Origin: Bacillus sp. Xin1
Lineage (GTDB): Bacteria; Bacillota; Bacilli; Bacillales; Bacillaceae_G
Length of the DNA: 64,000 nt
Assembly: GCF_013314535.1 (NCBI RefSeq)
Contig: NZ_JABUAE010000004.1
Location: forward strand, 1-64,000
Reading direction: 5' to 3'
Position numbers and translations under genes: made by a program. This document shows positions 37,485 through 45,058 of the stretch, piece after piece. Below the pieces are notes generated by a model. The model was not told where the DNA came from, ran no database searches, and saw nothing but the letters and a program-made list of their open reading frames with translations. Positions within the stretch are counted from its first letter, which is position 1, and each line of letters starts with the position of its first letter.

Positions 37485-38195
37485 ATGAGGTTAAATGCTT
37501 TTCAATTAAAGATTTTTGCAATGATCTTAATGGTCATTGACCACGTGTATACGTATATTCCAGGTATGCCAATGTGGATGCATCATCCAGGACGCATCGT
37601 TGCGCCAATTTTCTTCTATTTTGTCGTAGAAGGATTCTTCTATACACGTAATCGTACGAAATACGCGACTCGTGTATTTATGTGGGCAGCGATTATGTTT
37701 GCAGGTTCAGCACTTATTCAATATTTGTTCCCAAGTGACAGTGGACTATCTAATAATATTTTCTTGTCACTTGGTTTAGGAATTGTTTTATTAATTGCAA
37801 TTGATTATACGAAGCGTACAAAAAACTATTTAGTAGGGATTCCAGCTGCAATTATTGCGGCTGCATTAGGAATGTTTACGGAAGCAAGCTTTATAGGTGT
37901 AATCATGACATTAATCTTCTATTTCTTTAGAGAGAAGAAAATGTGGCTTATTGTCGCGTATGTGTTGCTTTCACTACTAGAGGTTCCATCGTTACTAATA
38001 GATGGAGAAATCTTTACCAAAATGGGATTGTTTGGATACAATAACCAATGGATGATGGTATTTGCTTTACCGTTTATTCTCTTATATAACGGAGCGCGTG
38101 GTTTAAATAATGCGTTCACGAAATATATGTTTTATATTTTCTACCCTGTTCATTTATGGATTATTTATACAATCGGATATTTTGTTAGTAAATAA
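37485..38195 (+). CDS. TraX-family membrane protein
   Basis: 236 aa with about eight membrane helices. The TraX motif start LNAFQLKIFAMILMVIDHVY and HHPGRIVAPIFFYFVVEGFF are clear; conserved His and Arg residues there suggest an acyltransferase-like active site facing the membrane. TraX of F plasmid acetylates pilin, but chromosomal Gram-positive members probably modify envelope components. AGGAGG is about 12 nt from the ATG, slightly far. It has its own BceR-like promoter, so it belongs with the antimicrobial peptide response. Confidence 0.85.
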   Translation: MRLNAFQLKIFAMILMVIDHVYTYIPGMPMWMHHPGRIVAPIFFYFVVEGFFYTRNRTKYATRVFMWAAIMFAGSALIQYLFPSDSGLSNNIFLSLGLGIVLLIAIDYTKRTKNYLVGIPAAIIAAALGMFTEASFIGVIMTLIFYFFREKKMWLIVAYVLLSLLEVPSLLIDGEIFTKMGLFGYNNQWMMVFALPFILLYNGARGLNNAFTKYMFYIFYPVHLWIIYTIGYFVSK

Positions 38196-38205
38196 AGAGA
38201 AAGCT

Positions 38206-38236
38206 TTGTGCATGTGCACAAAGCTTTTTTATTTCT
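38206..38236 (+). terminator. Terminator of the traX-like gene
   Basis: AAAGCTTTGTGCA and TGCACAAAGCTTTTTTATT form a stem with a tiny loop and a T-run, about 10 bp past the stop. Confidence 0.85.
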
Positions 38237-38334
38237 TCATAAAATCTTAAGAAATTTCCATGCTATTTTTTAAAAAATGATCGTTATACTTGAAGCTATA
38301 TTAAACAATACTGAATGAATGGGAGAGGTTAGAA

Positions 38335-38901
38335 ATGCAACTTATTACATTCTTAACCGAATTTGTGAAGCATCCAAAGAATACTGGGGCAATTGCACCT
38401 AGTTCGAATAGATTAGCCAAAAAGATGGTAGGCGCGATTAATTTTGAAGAAGCGAAGTACATTTTAGAATTAGGACCTGGAACAGGTTCATTCACGAAAG
38501 AGATTATAAAGAGAAAAAAAGAACATACAATATTTATCTTGATTGAAATTAATGAAGTTTTTTTCAAAAAATTACAGAAGCAGTTTAAGGACGATCCTAA
38601 TATTTTAGTTATACATGGATCAGCTGAAAATATAAAGAAATACATAGAGGATTTACAAATAGAGAAGGTTGATTACGTATTATCAGGATTACCCTTTACG
38701 TCTTTACCAAGAGAAGTATCATCTCGTATTTTATCTAGCGTCATGGAATCATTAAGTGAGGATGGTGAATTCATTACATTTCAATACTCGCTTGCAAAGA
38801 AAGCATTTATCCAAACCTTTTTTCAGGAAATTTCATTAAAAAAGGTTTGGTTGAATCTTCCACCAGCGCATGTTCTTAGTTGTAGAAAGGCATGTATGTA
38901 A
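38335..38901 (+). CDS. PmtA-like / rRNA dimethylase-fold methyltransferase
   Basis: 188 aa SAM-dependent methyltransferase. Motif I is ILELGPGTGSFTKEI (~42-56), the acidic end of strand 2 is ILIEINEVF, motif IV is VDYVLSGLPFTSLP and the closing element is VWLNLPPAHVLSC. This mix of KsgA-like fold and the NLPPA end matches phospholipid N-methyltransferase-type proteins. Its substrate (lipid, RNA or quinone) cannot be told from sequence. It overlaps the DedA gene by one base and is probably cotranscribed. Confidence 0.8.
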   Translation: MQLITFLTEFVKHPKNTGAIAPSSNRLAKKMVGAINFEEAKYILELGPGTGSFTKEIIKRKKEHTIFILIEINEVFFKKLQKQFKDDPNILVIHGSAENIKKYIEDLQIEKVDYVLSGLPFTSLPREVSSRILSSVMESLSEDGEFITFQYSLAKKAFIQTFFQEISLKKVWLNLPPAHVLSCRKACM

Positions 38902-39497
38902 TGGAATTACATGAATTGTTATCATATATTGAGCAGTATGGTTATTGGGCTTTATTCTTTTGTCTATGGCTTGGGATTGTAGGCATGCCAGTTCCAGATG
39001 AAATGATTGTAATGAGTGGTGGGTTTGTATCATCGGTGGGCATACTAAGTGTAATTCCTGCCTTTTTGTTAACCTATTTAGGTGTAGTGTCAGGTCTTTC
39101 ATTAGGATATATACTTGGAAAATTATTTGGTTCTAAATTACTTGATAAATTAATGAAAAAGAAGAAAGTAAAGTACCTTTTAAAATCACAAAAACTGATT
39201 CATAAATACGGACATTATGCATTGGCAACAAGTTATTTTATACCTGTCGTTAGACATATCGTTCCTTATTTAGTTGGCATGAATCGTATGTCATTTAAAA
39301 CATATGCTTTGTATTCATACACGACAGGATTCATGTGGACATTGCTTTATTTTATGCTTGGTTCTATGTTTGGTAAATATATCGAGACGATTGTAGAACT
39401 TGCGACGAAGTATGGCCTCTATTTTGGTGGCACAATTGTCGTCATAGCAAGTATTTCATATTTATATATGCAAAAGAAAAATCAGGTAATGGGATAG
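38901..39497 (+). CDS. DedA-family membrane protein
   Basis: 198 aa SNARE-associated/VTT-domain protein. It shows GMPVPDEMIVMSGGFVSS, then GLSLGYILGKLFG, the conserved FIPVVRHIVPYLVGMNRMSF block with the essential Arg, and two closing helices. DedA proteins flip or scavenge undecaprenyl phosphate or phospholipids. The start at 38901 is preferred; an ATG three codons earlier would sit only 1 nt from the GAAAGG ribosome site. Context with TraX and a methyltransferase suggests envelope lipid metabolism. Confidence 0.9.
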   Translation: MELHELLSYIEQYGYWALFFCLWLGIVGMPVPDEMIVMSGGFVSSVGILSVIPAFLLTYLGVVSGLSLGYILGKLFGSKLLDKLMKKKKVKYLLKSQKLIHKYGHYALATSYFIPVVRHIVPYLVGMNRMSFKTYALYSYTTGFMWTLLYFMLGSMFGKYIETIVELATKYGLYFGGTIVVIASISYLYMQKKNQVMG

Positions 39498-39524
39498 ATT
39501 ACTTCTCCAAATATTCGCAGGCAG

Positions 39525-39570
39525 TAAGGAAGAAGGCAGCTATTTTAAGTAATAGCTGCCTTCTTCCTTA
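39525..39570 (+). terminator. Strong terminator after dedA
   Basis: 20-bp perfect arms (39525-39544 and 39551-39570) around TTAAGT, ending in TTTATTTT. Confidence 0.92.
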
Positions 39571-39684
39571 TTTATTTTCGATTCACATTTAGGCAAGGTA
39601 GTTATAGTGGAGATAAGGAGAGGGAGGATCTTCTCTTTATTTGATTTCGTAATTGAGGAATGTAGGGGAAATAGAACTTAATCT

Positions 39685-39864
39685 TTACAATTTTTGTAGT
39701 AGTCGTGTTCCGCTCTCCATATCTCCTTTACATAAAGGACATTTTGGTTCTTCTTCTAAAGAAAAGTTTTTACGCATCCATCCACGGCAGCTTTCTGATT
39801 GACATTCCCATACAGCTATTTCTTCTGGATCTTCGACAGGCTTATTATTTCTTTTCCAATACAT
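39685..39864 (-). CDS. YdjO-like cold-inducible zinc-ribbon protein
   Basis: 59 aa, below usual ORF-calling length. Four Cys in a zinc-ribbon pattern: WECQSESCRGWMRKNFSLEE and PKCPLCKGDMESGTRLL. The WMR(K/D)NF and G(T)R-L end match B. subtilis YdjO, annotated as cold-inducible. GAGGAG lies before the ATG at 39864 and a terminator-like repeat is upstream at 39907-39941. Confidence 0.82.
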   Translation of the reverse strand: MYWKRNNKPVEDPEEIAVWECQSESCRGWMRKNFSLEEEPKCPLCKGDMESGTRLLQKL

Positions 39865-39906
39865 ATCATCACTCCTCTAAAGTGGAAAATTTTTCTAGAA
39901 AAAATA

Positions 39907-39941
39907 AAAAGGTTGTTAACGTTTTTTGTTAACAACCTTTT
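39907..39941. terminator. Hairpin upstream of ydjO-like gene
   Basis: AAAAGGTTGTTAAC and GTTAACAACCTTTT, 14-bp perfect arms around a T-rich loop, followed by TATACTTT. It may end transcripts from the minus-strand lipid kinase gene at 40015. Confidence 0.8.
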
Positions 39942-40014
39942 ATACTTTTAATTATAATCTTTATTTTATAAAAATGCGAACTTTATAAATTACCAAAGTA
40001 TAACAAAGAATCTA

Positions 40015-40917
40015 TTACACTAGTTCTGGATTATAAATCATCGTAAAATGTCCTGGCAATAATTCAATTTGGCACGGTGTATGAAGTGAGCTTTCTCCGT
40101 CTGTATCTACTTCTTTTTCTTCTTTCGTTTCAATAAGGATTGATTTTGCTTTCACGTGGAATATGTCGTTGTTATTAGTATCTTCAAATAGTTTCTTTCC
40201 GATATAATCTTTGAATGCTTGGATTCCTGTTGACTTCACAACAAAGATATCAAGTTCCCCATCGTCACATTTTATATTCGGAATGAAAGAAGGAATACCG
40301 CCAAGATATTCACCGTTTCCAACCATAACGAGTACTGCTTCGTCCTCATATACTTGTTCATCATATGTAATTTTCACAGGGAAGGTTTCTGCATTTTTAA
40401 CTGTGCGGATTGTACTTAAATAGTAACCAATTTTACCGAGTTTTGCTTTTTCATCCGCATCAATGTTATTGGATACTTCGGAAACGAGACCAATTCCCCA
40501 AAAGTTTAAGAAATATTGGTTGTTTGCTTTGGCGAGATCAATCGGCTTCGTATGACCTTTTACAATTAATTTGGCAGCCTCGGCAATATTTTGTGGAACG
40601 CCAAGCGTACGAGAGAAGTCATTGCACGTCCCGCCTGGAATGATTGCAAGTGTTGGGCGGATTTTAAGCGGTGCTAGTCCATTCGTACATTCAAAGACAG
40701 TACCATCACCACCAAAGACGATAATTAAATCCACTTTGTTTGCAAACTCCTTACAATACTTTGTTGCATCGCCTTGCTGTTTTGTATGAAGAATACGTAA
40801 ATCAGGAAAAGCTGCAGCAAGCGGCGGAACGATTTTGGATAAGTTTGTATGTAAATCTCCTTGCCCTGCTTTTGGGTTTACGATGAGAAGAACTTTTTCA
40901 AATTTTGTCTGTGTCAT
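40015..40917 (-). CDS. YegS/BmrU-family lipid (diacylglycerol) kinase
   Basis: 300 aa. The nucleotide-binding start is VLLIVNPKAGQGD, the catalytic glycine-rich loop is LIIVFGGDGTVFECTNGL, and the substrate loop is LAIIPGGTCNDFSRTLG. C-terminal beta-sandwich has DGELDIFVVKST and VDTDGESSLHTPCQIELLPG with the catalytic Asp. It likely phosphorylates diacylglycerol released by lipoteichoic acid synthesis, as DgkB does; other lipid substrates are possible. GGGAGAG precedes the ATG. Single gene. Confidence 0.88.
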   Translation of the reverse strand: MTQTKFEKVLLIVNPKAGQGDLHTNLSKIVPPLAAAFPDLRILHTKQQGDATKYCKEFANKVDLIIVFGGDGTVFECTNGLAPLKIRPTLAIIPGGTCNDFSRTLGVPQNIAEAAKLIVKGHTKPIDLAKANNQYFLNFWGIGLVSEVSNNIDADEKAKLGKIGYYLSTIRTVKNAETFPVKITYDEQVYEDEAVLVMVGNGEYLGGIPSFIPNIKCDDGELDIFVVKSTGIQAFKDYIGKKLFEDTNNNDIFHVKAKSILIETKEEKEVDTDGESSLHTPCQIELLPGHFTMIYNPELV

Positions 40918-40963
40918 TCTAATCTCTCCCTTTGTTTTTTGCGAGTAGTAGATGATATAAATA

Positions 40964-40990
40964 AACTTCCATCAAAAGCCGATGGAAGTT
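40964..40990 (-). terminator. Terminator of the hpt-like gene
   Basis: AACTTCCATC / AAAAGCC / GATGGAAGTT between the lipid kinase start and the hpt-like stop; on the minus strand it is followed by TATTTAT. Confidence 0.7.
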
Positions 40991-41001
40991 GTCTGTGTTT
41001 T

Positions 41002-41532
41002 TTATTTATCAGTTACAACCGATGCGATATATGGTAAGTTACGATATTTTTCTGCACAGTCGATACCGTATCCAACGATAAATTCATCTGGAATTTGGAA
41101 GCCTACATACTCTGCTGTTAAATCGACTTTACGACGTTCTGGTTTATCAAGTAATGTACAGAACTTTAATGCTTTTGGTTTATGCATAAAGAAATGGTCT
41201 TTTAAGAAGTGAAGTGTTAAGCCAGAATCGATAATGTCTTCTACAACAATTACATTTTTACCTGTAATGTTGACATCGATATCTTTTAATAATTTAACTT
41301 TCCCCGTTGTTTCAGTTTGGTTGCCGTAACTAGATGCTGAGATAAAGTCGATTGTTACTTCATTTTTAATGTGACGAATTAAATCAGCAGCAAAGACGAA
41401 AGAACCTTTTAGTACAGCGATAACAACGATTTCTTCTCCTTCAAAATCACGCTCAATTTGTAGTGCGAGTTCTTTTACCTTCGTTTGTAATGCTTCTTCA
41501 GAAATTAAAGTATCTTTTATTTCAATATTCAT
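41002..41532 (-). CDS. Hypoxanthine phosphoribosyltransferase
   Basis: 176 aa type I PRTase. It has VLKGSFVFAADLIR, the flexible loop region ISASSYGNQTETTGKVK and the PRPP loop NVIVVEDIIDSGLTLHFL, then the purine-binding VGFQIPDEFIVGYGIDCAEK with YRNLPYI. It salvages hypoxanthine (and perhaps guanine) to nucleotides. It is away from the usual tilS-hpt-ftsH locus, so this is probably the second, paralogous hpt. GGAGG precedes the ATG. Confidence 0.9.
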   Translation of the reverse strand: MNIEIKDTLISEEALQTKVKELALQIERDFEGEEIVVIAVLKGSFVFAADLIRHIKNEVTIDFISASSYGNQTETTGKVKLLKDIDVNITGKNVIVVEDIIDSGLTLHFLKDHFFMHKPKALKFCTLLDKPERRKVDLTAEYVGFQIPDEFIVGYGIDCAEKYRNLPYIASVVTDK

Positions 41533-41719
41533 TGAGATCCTCCTACGTTGTAAAACTTATGAACATTTCGACTTTAAAGGATTGAAGGGGAAAAGTCAAA
41601 AAAGAGAAAGACATATCGGTTAAAGGTTTATATTAGGAAAGTCAGAATAAAATAAAATGAAAGTTCGATTTGAGGTTTTTATGATCCATTCATGCTAGAA
41701 AAATTGAGAGGAGAAGGGA

Positions 41720-42625
41720 ATGTTTAAAAAAATAATTTCAATCATTCTTCAATTATTTATTATGATTCTGCTATTTGTAGTAATTGTAAGTCTTCCGATG
41801 TTATTTATAGATGGGAAGAAAGTTGGGATACATATAGAGCATTTTTTTACACAATGTATACATGTTATCTTTGCACTCATACATCCAGAAGAGTTAAAGA
41901 TGAAAATGGCTACACAAGTAGCGACTGTTTCGAACAATGTGCAAATATTTAAGATGCAAGAAAGGGAATTCCCCTTATTTCCACTTATCTTTAAACCATA
42001 TGCATATTCGCTCATGCTTATATTTGGAGCGCTCGTAGTTTCGCTCTGTTTGTCTTTTGTATGTAGTATGATTACAGCGGTTATACCAAGGCGTGTACAG
42101 AGATTGATAGAAGAAGCTGTATGTTTTCTTAAAACAATCCCAGATATCTTTCTGATTTTTTTTCTTCAACTTATAATGGTAACTATATATAGGTATACCG
42201 GAGTTTTATTATTACATCCATTCTCTACAATGCAAAATTCATCGATCGTATTACCAATTCTCATTTTAGCTATTATTCCTACCATTTCTTTATTTCAATT
42301 TCAAATGCTACTTATTAAAGAGGAGCAGAAGAAAGATTATGTTCTGTTTGTGAAGGCGAAAGGTTTTAGTAGTCTGTATATTTTATGTAAGCATATTATT
42401 AGTAATATCGTGATTTCAGTTGTGAATCATATGGAATCAATATTATTAGCTTTGATAACGAGTTTATTTGTTTTTGAGTACATGTTTCATATAAGAGGTT
42501 TGTTTTCAATTTTGATTAGCGGCCAAGATCCAGCAGTTATCGTTTATTTGCTGATGCTGTTTATCGTACCTATGTACGGAGTGATATTGCTATTGAATTG
42601 GTTAAGGAGGAAGCTGTATGCGTAA
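41720..42625 (+). CDS. Peptide-type ABC permease (DppB/OppB-like)
   Basis: 301 aa with six likely membrane segments. The EAA-type loop is VLFVKAKGFSSLYILCKHII, matching binding-protein-dependent permeases of the Opp/Dpp class, though weakly. It overlaps the second permease by 8 bp. Neither an ATPase nor a substrate-binding protein gene is adjacent, so it must rely on remote partners. The substrate is unknown. GAGGAG precedes the ATG. Confidence 0.72.
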   Translation: MFKKIISIILQLFIMILLFVVIVSLPMLFIDGKKVGIHIEHFFTQCIHVIFALIHPEELKMKMATQVATVSNNVQIFKMQEREFPLFPLIFKPYAYSLMLIFGALVVSLCLSFVCSMITAVIPRRVQRLIEEAVCFLKTIPDIFLIFFLQLIMVTIYRYTGVLLLHPFSTMQNSSIVLPILILAIIPTISLFQFQMLLIKEEQKKDYVLFVKAKGFSSLYILCKHIISNIVISVVNHMESILLALITSLFVFEYMFHIRGLFSILISGQDPAVIVYLLMLFIVPMYGVILLLNWLRRKLYA

Positions 42626-43517
42626 ACAGCGTTATATATACTTCTTATTTCCTATTATTCTATTATTAATTATTAGTTTTGCACTTCCATATTTTCAGAA
42701 GGAACCTAAGGTAGTGGAATATCGATACAATGATAAAGGAGAAATTGTTGAAGCGGCCCCTTTTTCCATGTCCTCTGAACATTGGTTTGGAACGGATCGA
42801 GAAGGAGAAGATTTGTTTTATAAAGTAATAGAAGGAGCTAAGTATACAATTTTAATATCATTTTTTGTGGCGGTTGCTAGAGTAACCATTTCTTTATTGA
42901 TGAGCTTGTTGGTTCGTAATGATAAGTGGGGATTTTCTTTTTTACAACGTATTACTGTTAGTTTTCAATTTTTTCCACAAACGTTATTTTGTATTTTATT
43001 TCTTACACCGTTCATTATTTATGAACTACGAACGAAACCTATTGTTACAAATATAGAAGTGCTATGTATACAATTTCTTGTATTAGTTGTTGTGGCGCTT
43101 CCAGGAATGACACGATTTTTTCAAAAAGAAGTTCAGCAGCTGTGGAATAAGGAATATGTAAAGAATTCTTTTCTATTAGGCGGAAGCAGATGGCATGTAT
43201 TTCGAACTCATATTACGAAAGTATTGCAACCACAAATTATATTTCAAATTGGAGAACAGATGGTGCAAGTATTATTAATTATGTTACATCTTGCCATTTT
43301 TAAATTATTTTTAGGGGGAACAAAAATCGTTTCCGGGCAAGCTCATGATCAATTTAATATATATGTTCCATACTTAAATGACTGGGCAAATTTAATTAGT
43401 TATTACTATGGAGAACTTATGCTAGAGCCAAGAATTATTATAATTCCAGTTCTGTTCTATATGCTTCTTTTATTTTGTATGACGAAAGTAGTAAACGGAT
43501 ATAAACATAATATGTAA
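42618..43517 (+). CDS. Peptide-type ABC permease (DppC/OppC-like)
   Basis: 299 aa. The N-terminal helix is followed by an extracellular segment with HWFGTDREGEDLFYKVIEGA, which matches the conserved HWLGTDxxGRDxFSR(l)xxGxR motif of DppC/OppC proteins. The EAA loop is YVKNSFLLGGSRWHVFRTHI. It pairs with the permease at 41720. Divergence from the consensus in both suggests an unusual or weakly constrained substrate. AAGGAGG precedes the ATG. Confidence 0.78.
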   Translation: MRKQRYIYFLFPIILLLIISFALPYFQKEPKVVEYRYNDKGEIVEAAPFSMSSEHWFGTDREGEDLFYKVIEGAKYTILISFFVAVARVTISLLMSLLVRNDKWGFSFLQRITVSFQFFPQTLFCILFLTPFIIYELRTKPIVTNIEVLCIQFLVLVVVALPGMTRFFQKEVQQLWNKEYVKNSFLLGGSRWHVFRTHITKVLQPQIIFQIGEQMVQVLLIMLHLAIFKLFLGGTKIVSGQAHDQFNIYVPYLNDWANLISYYYGELMLEPRIIIIPVLFYMLLLFCMTKVVNGYKHNM

Positions 43518-43526
43518 ATACAAATG

Positions 43527-43660
43527 TAAAAAACGAAATGAAATCATTCTTTTTAGGGGGAGAGAGCATCCGGCCATGCATAGAAGCGGCCAAACTTTCT
43601 TCCTGCTTCATGCCAAGTGAAAACAAAAGGAGAGAACGAGTGCAGGTCATTTTTTTATTT
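43527..43660 (+). repeat. bcr1-like dispersed repeat, copy C
   Basis: Has GAGAGCATCCGGCCATG, CATAGAAGCGGCC, CATGCCAAGTGAAAAC and AAAAGGAGAGAACGAGTG. The right end (CTTCATAGCC..AATCAAATTGG) is missing or diverged, so the copy is truncated. Confidence 0.7.
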
Positions 43661-43668
43661 GTAAAAAC

Positions 43669-43743
43669 GGAAGCGTTTTTAAAAAAAATATCCACAAAAA
43701 GGTCTGATGATATGATATAATAGCTATATTAAGAAAACGCTTC
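43669..43743. promoter_or_regulatory. Inverted pair flanking the 70-aa gene promoter
   Basis: GGAAGCGTTTT (43669-43679) and AAAACGCTTCC (43733-43743) are perfect inverted copies 53 bp apart. TATAAT (43715-43720) sits between. AAGAAAACGCTTCCA fits the catabolite-responsive consensus (WTGNAANCGNWNNCW) with one mismatch. Confidence 0.5.
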
Positions 43744-43760
43744 CATAAAGGGTAATAATC

Positions 43761-43973
43761 ATGAAAAAGAAACAGTACTCAAGTATTACATTTATAAAAG
43801 CATTGCTTCTAACAATCGTTCTTGGTATGTTGGCTTATATAATTGATGTTCCTGCTATTCGAGTTTCACTGATTGGAATGACTTTAGTTCTTAGTGCGAT
43901 TTCTCATGGAATGCTGCTCCAATTGTATGAAGCTGGATTAGATGATATGAAAGAATATATAGATAAAAAATGA
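43761..43973 (+). CDS. Small two-helix membrane protein (70 aa)
   Basis: 70 aa. Basic start (MKKKQYSS), two helices (ALLLTIVLGMLAYIIDVPAI and VSLIGMTLVLSAISHGMLLQ), and a charged tail (GLDDMKEYIDKK). Not recognised. A good TATAAT box lies 40 bp upstream and a terminator follows. The ribosome site is weak (AAGGG). The inverted repeat around the promoter suggests specific regulation. Confidence 0.65.
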   Translation: MKKKQYSSITFIKALLLTIVLGMLAYIIDVPAIRVSLIGMTLVLSAISHGMLLQLYEAGLDDMKEYIDKK

Positions 43974-43977
43974 TTTC

Positions 43978-44006
43978 AAAACCTTCATTCATTTAGATGA
44001 AGGTTT
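43978..44006 (+). terminator. Terminator of the 70-aa gene
   Basis: AAACCTTCAT and ATGAAGGTTT with T-run TTTTT, 5 bp past the stop. Confidence 0.85.
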
Positions 44007-44015
44007 TTTAATTCC

Positions 44016-44080
44016 TTACAAAAATGTAAGGTAATTTGTAAGACAAATCGATAGTGGAGTAATGATATTTTGGATAAACT
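44016..44080 (+). promoter_or_regulatory. BceR-like promoter of the 110-aa gene
   Basis: TTACAAAAATGTAA (44016-44029), TGTAAG (44037-44042), TCGATAGT (44048-44055), TAAACT (44075-44080). One base longer between the first two blocks than other copies; otherwise identical spacing. Confidence 0.75.
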
Positions 44081-44159
44081 TATAGGTGTAAGGTAAAAGG
44101 CAAGCACATTTTAGGTAAAATACGCTTTAGGCATTACATGTGAAAAGGAGTAGAAGGGA

Positions 44160-44492
44160 ATGGATAAACGTTGGATGACCATTGCTTTATTATCGACTAG
44201 TAACACTATGATACTAGATGAAGAGATGAGTCTTTCGCACTTGTTTGATCGAGAAGAAGATCATTCTTCTTTACAATTTACAATGAAATGGTGTAAATGG
44301 AGCGAAAGTTGTAAATTTGAAGAAGAGACCCCTAATAAAGAGCAAAGAATTATCTTTACGAACCCTATTAAAGCATGGACCTTTCAACATAGTAAGTGTA
44401 ACGTCACTAATCACTTAAAGAAAACTGAGCCGAGACAATTAGTTATTAGTCCAGATCCTTTTACTCTACATTCACGTGAAAGTAACAATTAA
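44160..44492 (+). CDS. Hypothetical protein in the BceR-like regulon (110 aa)
   Basis: 110 aa, no recognisable family. A short, weakly hydrophobic N-terminus (MDKRWMTIALLSTSNTMIL) is followed by an acidic stretch (DEEMSLSHLFDREEDH) and a Trp/Cys-bearing segment (MKWCKWSESCKFEEE). No clear signal peptide or membrane helix. AAGGAG precedes the ATG, a BceR-like promoter lies ~80 bp upstream and a terminator follows, so it is a genuine single-gene unit. Shared promoter design ties it to envelope-stress genes. Confidence 0.65.
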   Translation: MDKRWMTIALLSTSNTMILDEEMSLSHLFDREEDHSSLQFTMKWCKWSESCKFEEETPNKEQRIIFTNPIKAWTFQHSKCNVTNHLKKTEPRQLVISPDPFTLHSRESNN

Positions 44493-44508
44493 ATACTGAG
44501 ACACAGAA

Positions 44509-44543
44509 AAAGCATTGTAGAGGGAATCTACAATGCTTTTTTA
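44509..44543 (+). terminator. Terminator of the 110-aa gene
   Basis: AAAAAGCATTGTAGA and TCTACAATGCTTTTT; strong stem with T-run. Confidence 0.9.
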
Positions 44544-44559
44544 GTGAAGATAAACATCT

Positions 44560-44727
44560 ATATAAAGTGAAACTTTAATCAGCGGGGGGGGGTCCCATCC
44601 CCCACTGATTATTAGTTGAACCAATCGGGCTTTTACGGACAGTTCACCTCCCACCTAACTTCTTTGCTTTCGCTGAATTTTGAGGTGGGAGTGTTACTGT
44701 CCGTTAATGCGGGATAAATACGGATTA
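44560..44727. repeat. Two-hairpin repeat element
   Basis: Begins ATAAAGTGAAACTTTAATCAG. Hairpin 1 pairs ATCAGCGGGGG with CCCCCACTGAT. Hairpin 2 (44635-44704) pairs ACGGACAGT..CTCCCACCT with AGGTGGGAG..ACTGTCCGT. The leading 25 bp recur, inverted, at about 60672-60700. No ORF. Probably a non-coding dispersed element of the B. cereus group; a bcr1-like copy starts directly after it. Confidence 0.65.
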
Positions 44728-44732
44728 AAAAA

Positions 44733-44893
44733 ATGACATAAAATCATTCCTTTTAGGTGGGAGAGAGGATCCACTCATAGGTTAGCCCCATGCCAATGGA
44801 AGAACAGAAGGAGAAAAGGAGTGAAAGTCTCTTTCTGTGCTTCATAGCTACAATTTATATGTTAGAAAATCAAATTGGATATATATTAATTTC
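44733..44893 (+). repeat. bcr1-like dispersed repeat, copy D
   Basis: Has ATGACATAAAATCATTCCTT, CCCCATGCCAATGGAAGAAC, AGAAGGAGAAAAGGAGTGAA, CTTCATAGCTACAATTTATA and GAAAATCAAATTGGATATAT. The internal GAAGCGGTC block is deleted. Confidence 0.72.
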
Positions 44894-45058
44894 GAGAATG
44901 TAATAGAAAAATAGTAACGGGAAAATAACTAAAGTAACAAAAATGATAAAATTATTACATTTATATTACAAAAGTGTTGTTTATTTTTACGATCCGTAAT
45001 ATAATTTGGTTGTAGAGGTAGAAACCAAAATATATTATTATTTGGGAGACTGGGAAAA

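Noticed and set aside
44966-45024. Sixth BceR-like site upstream of 45059 (TTACAAAAGTGTTG)
   Set aside because: The second half of the dyad is poor, and TGTAAG, TCGATAGT and the -10 box are not at the required distances.
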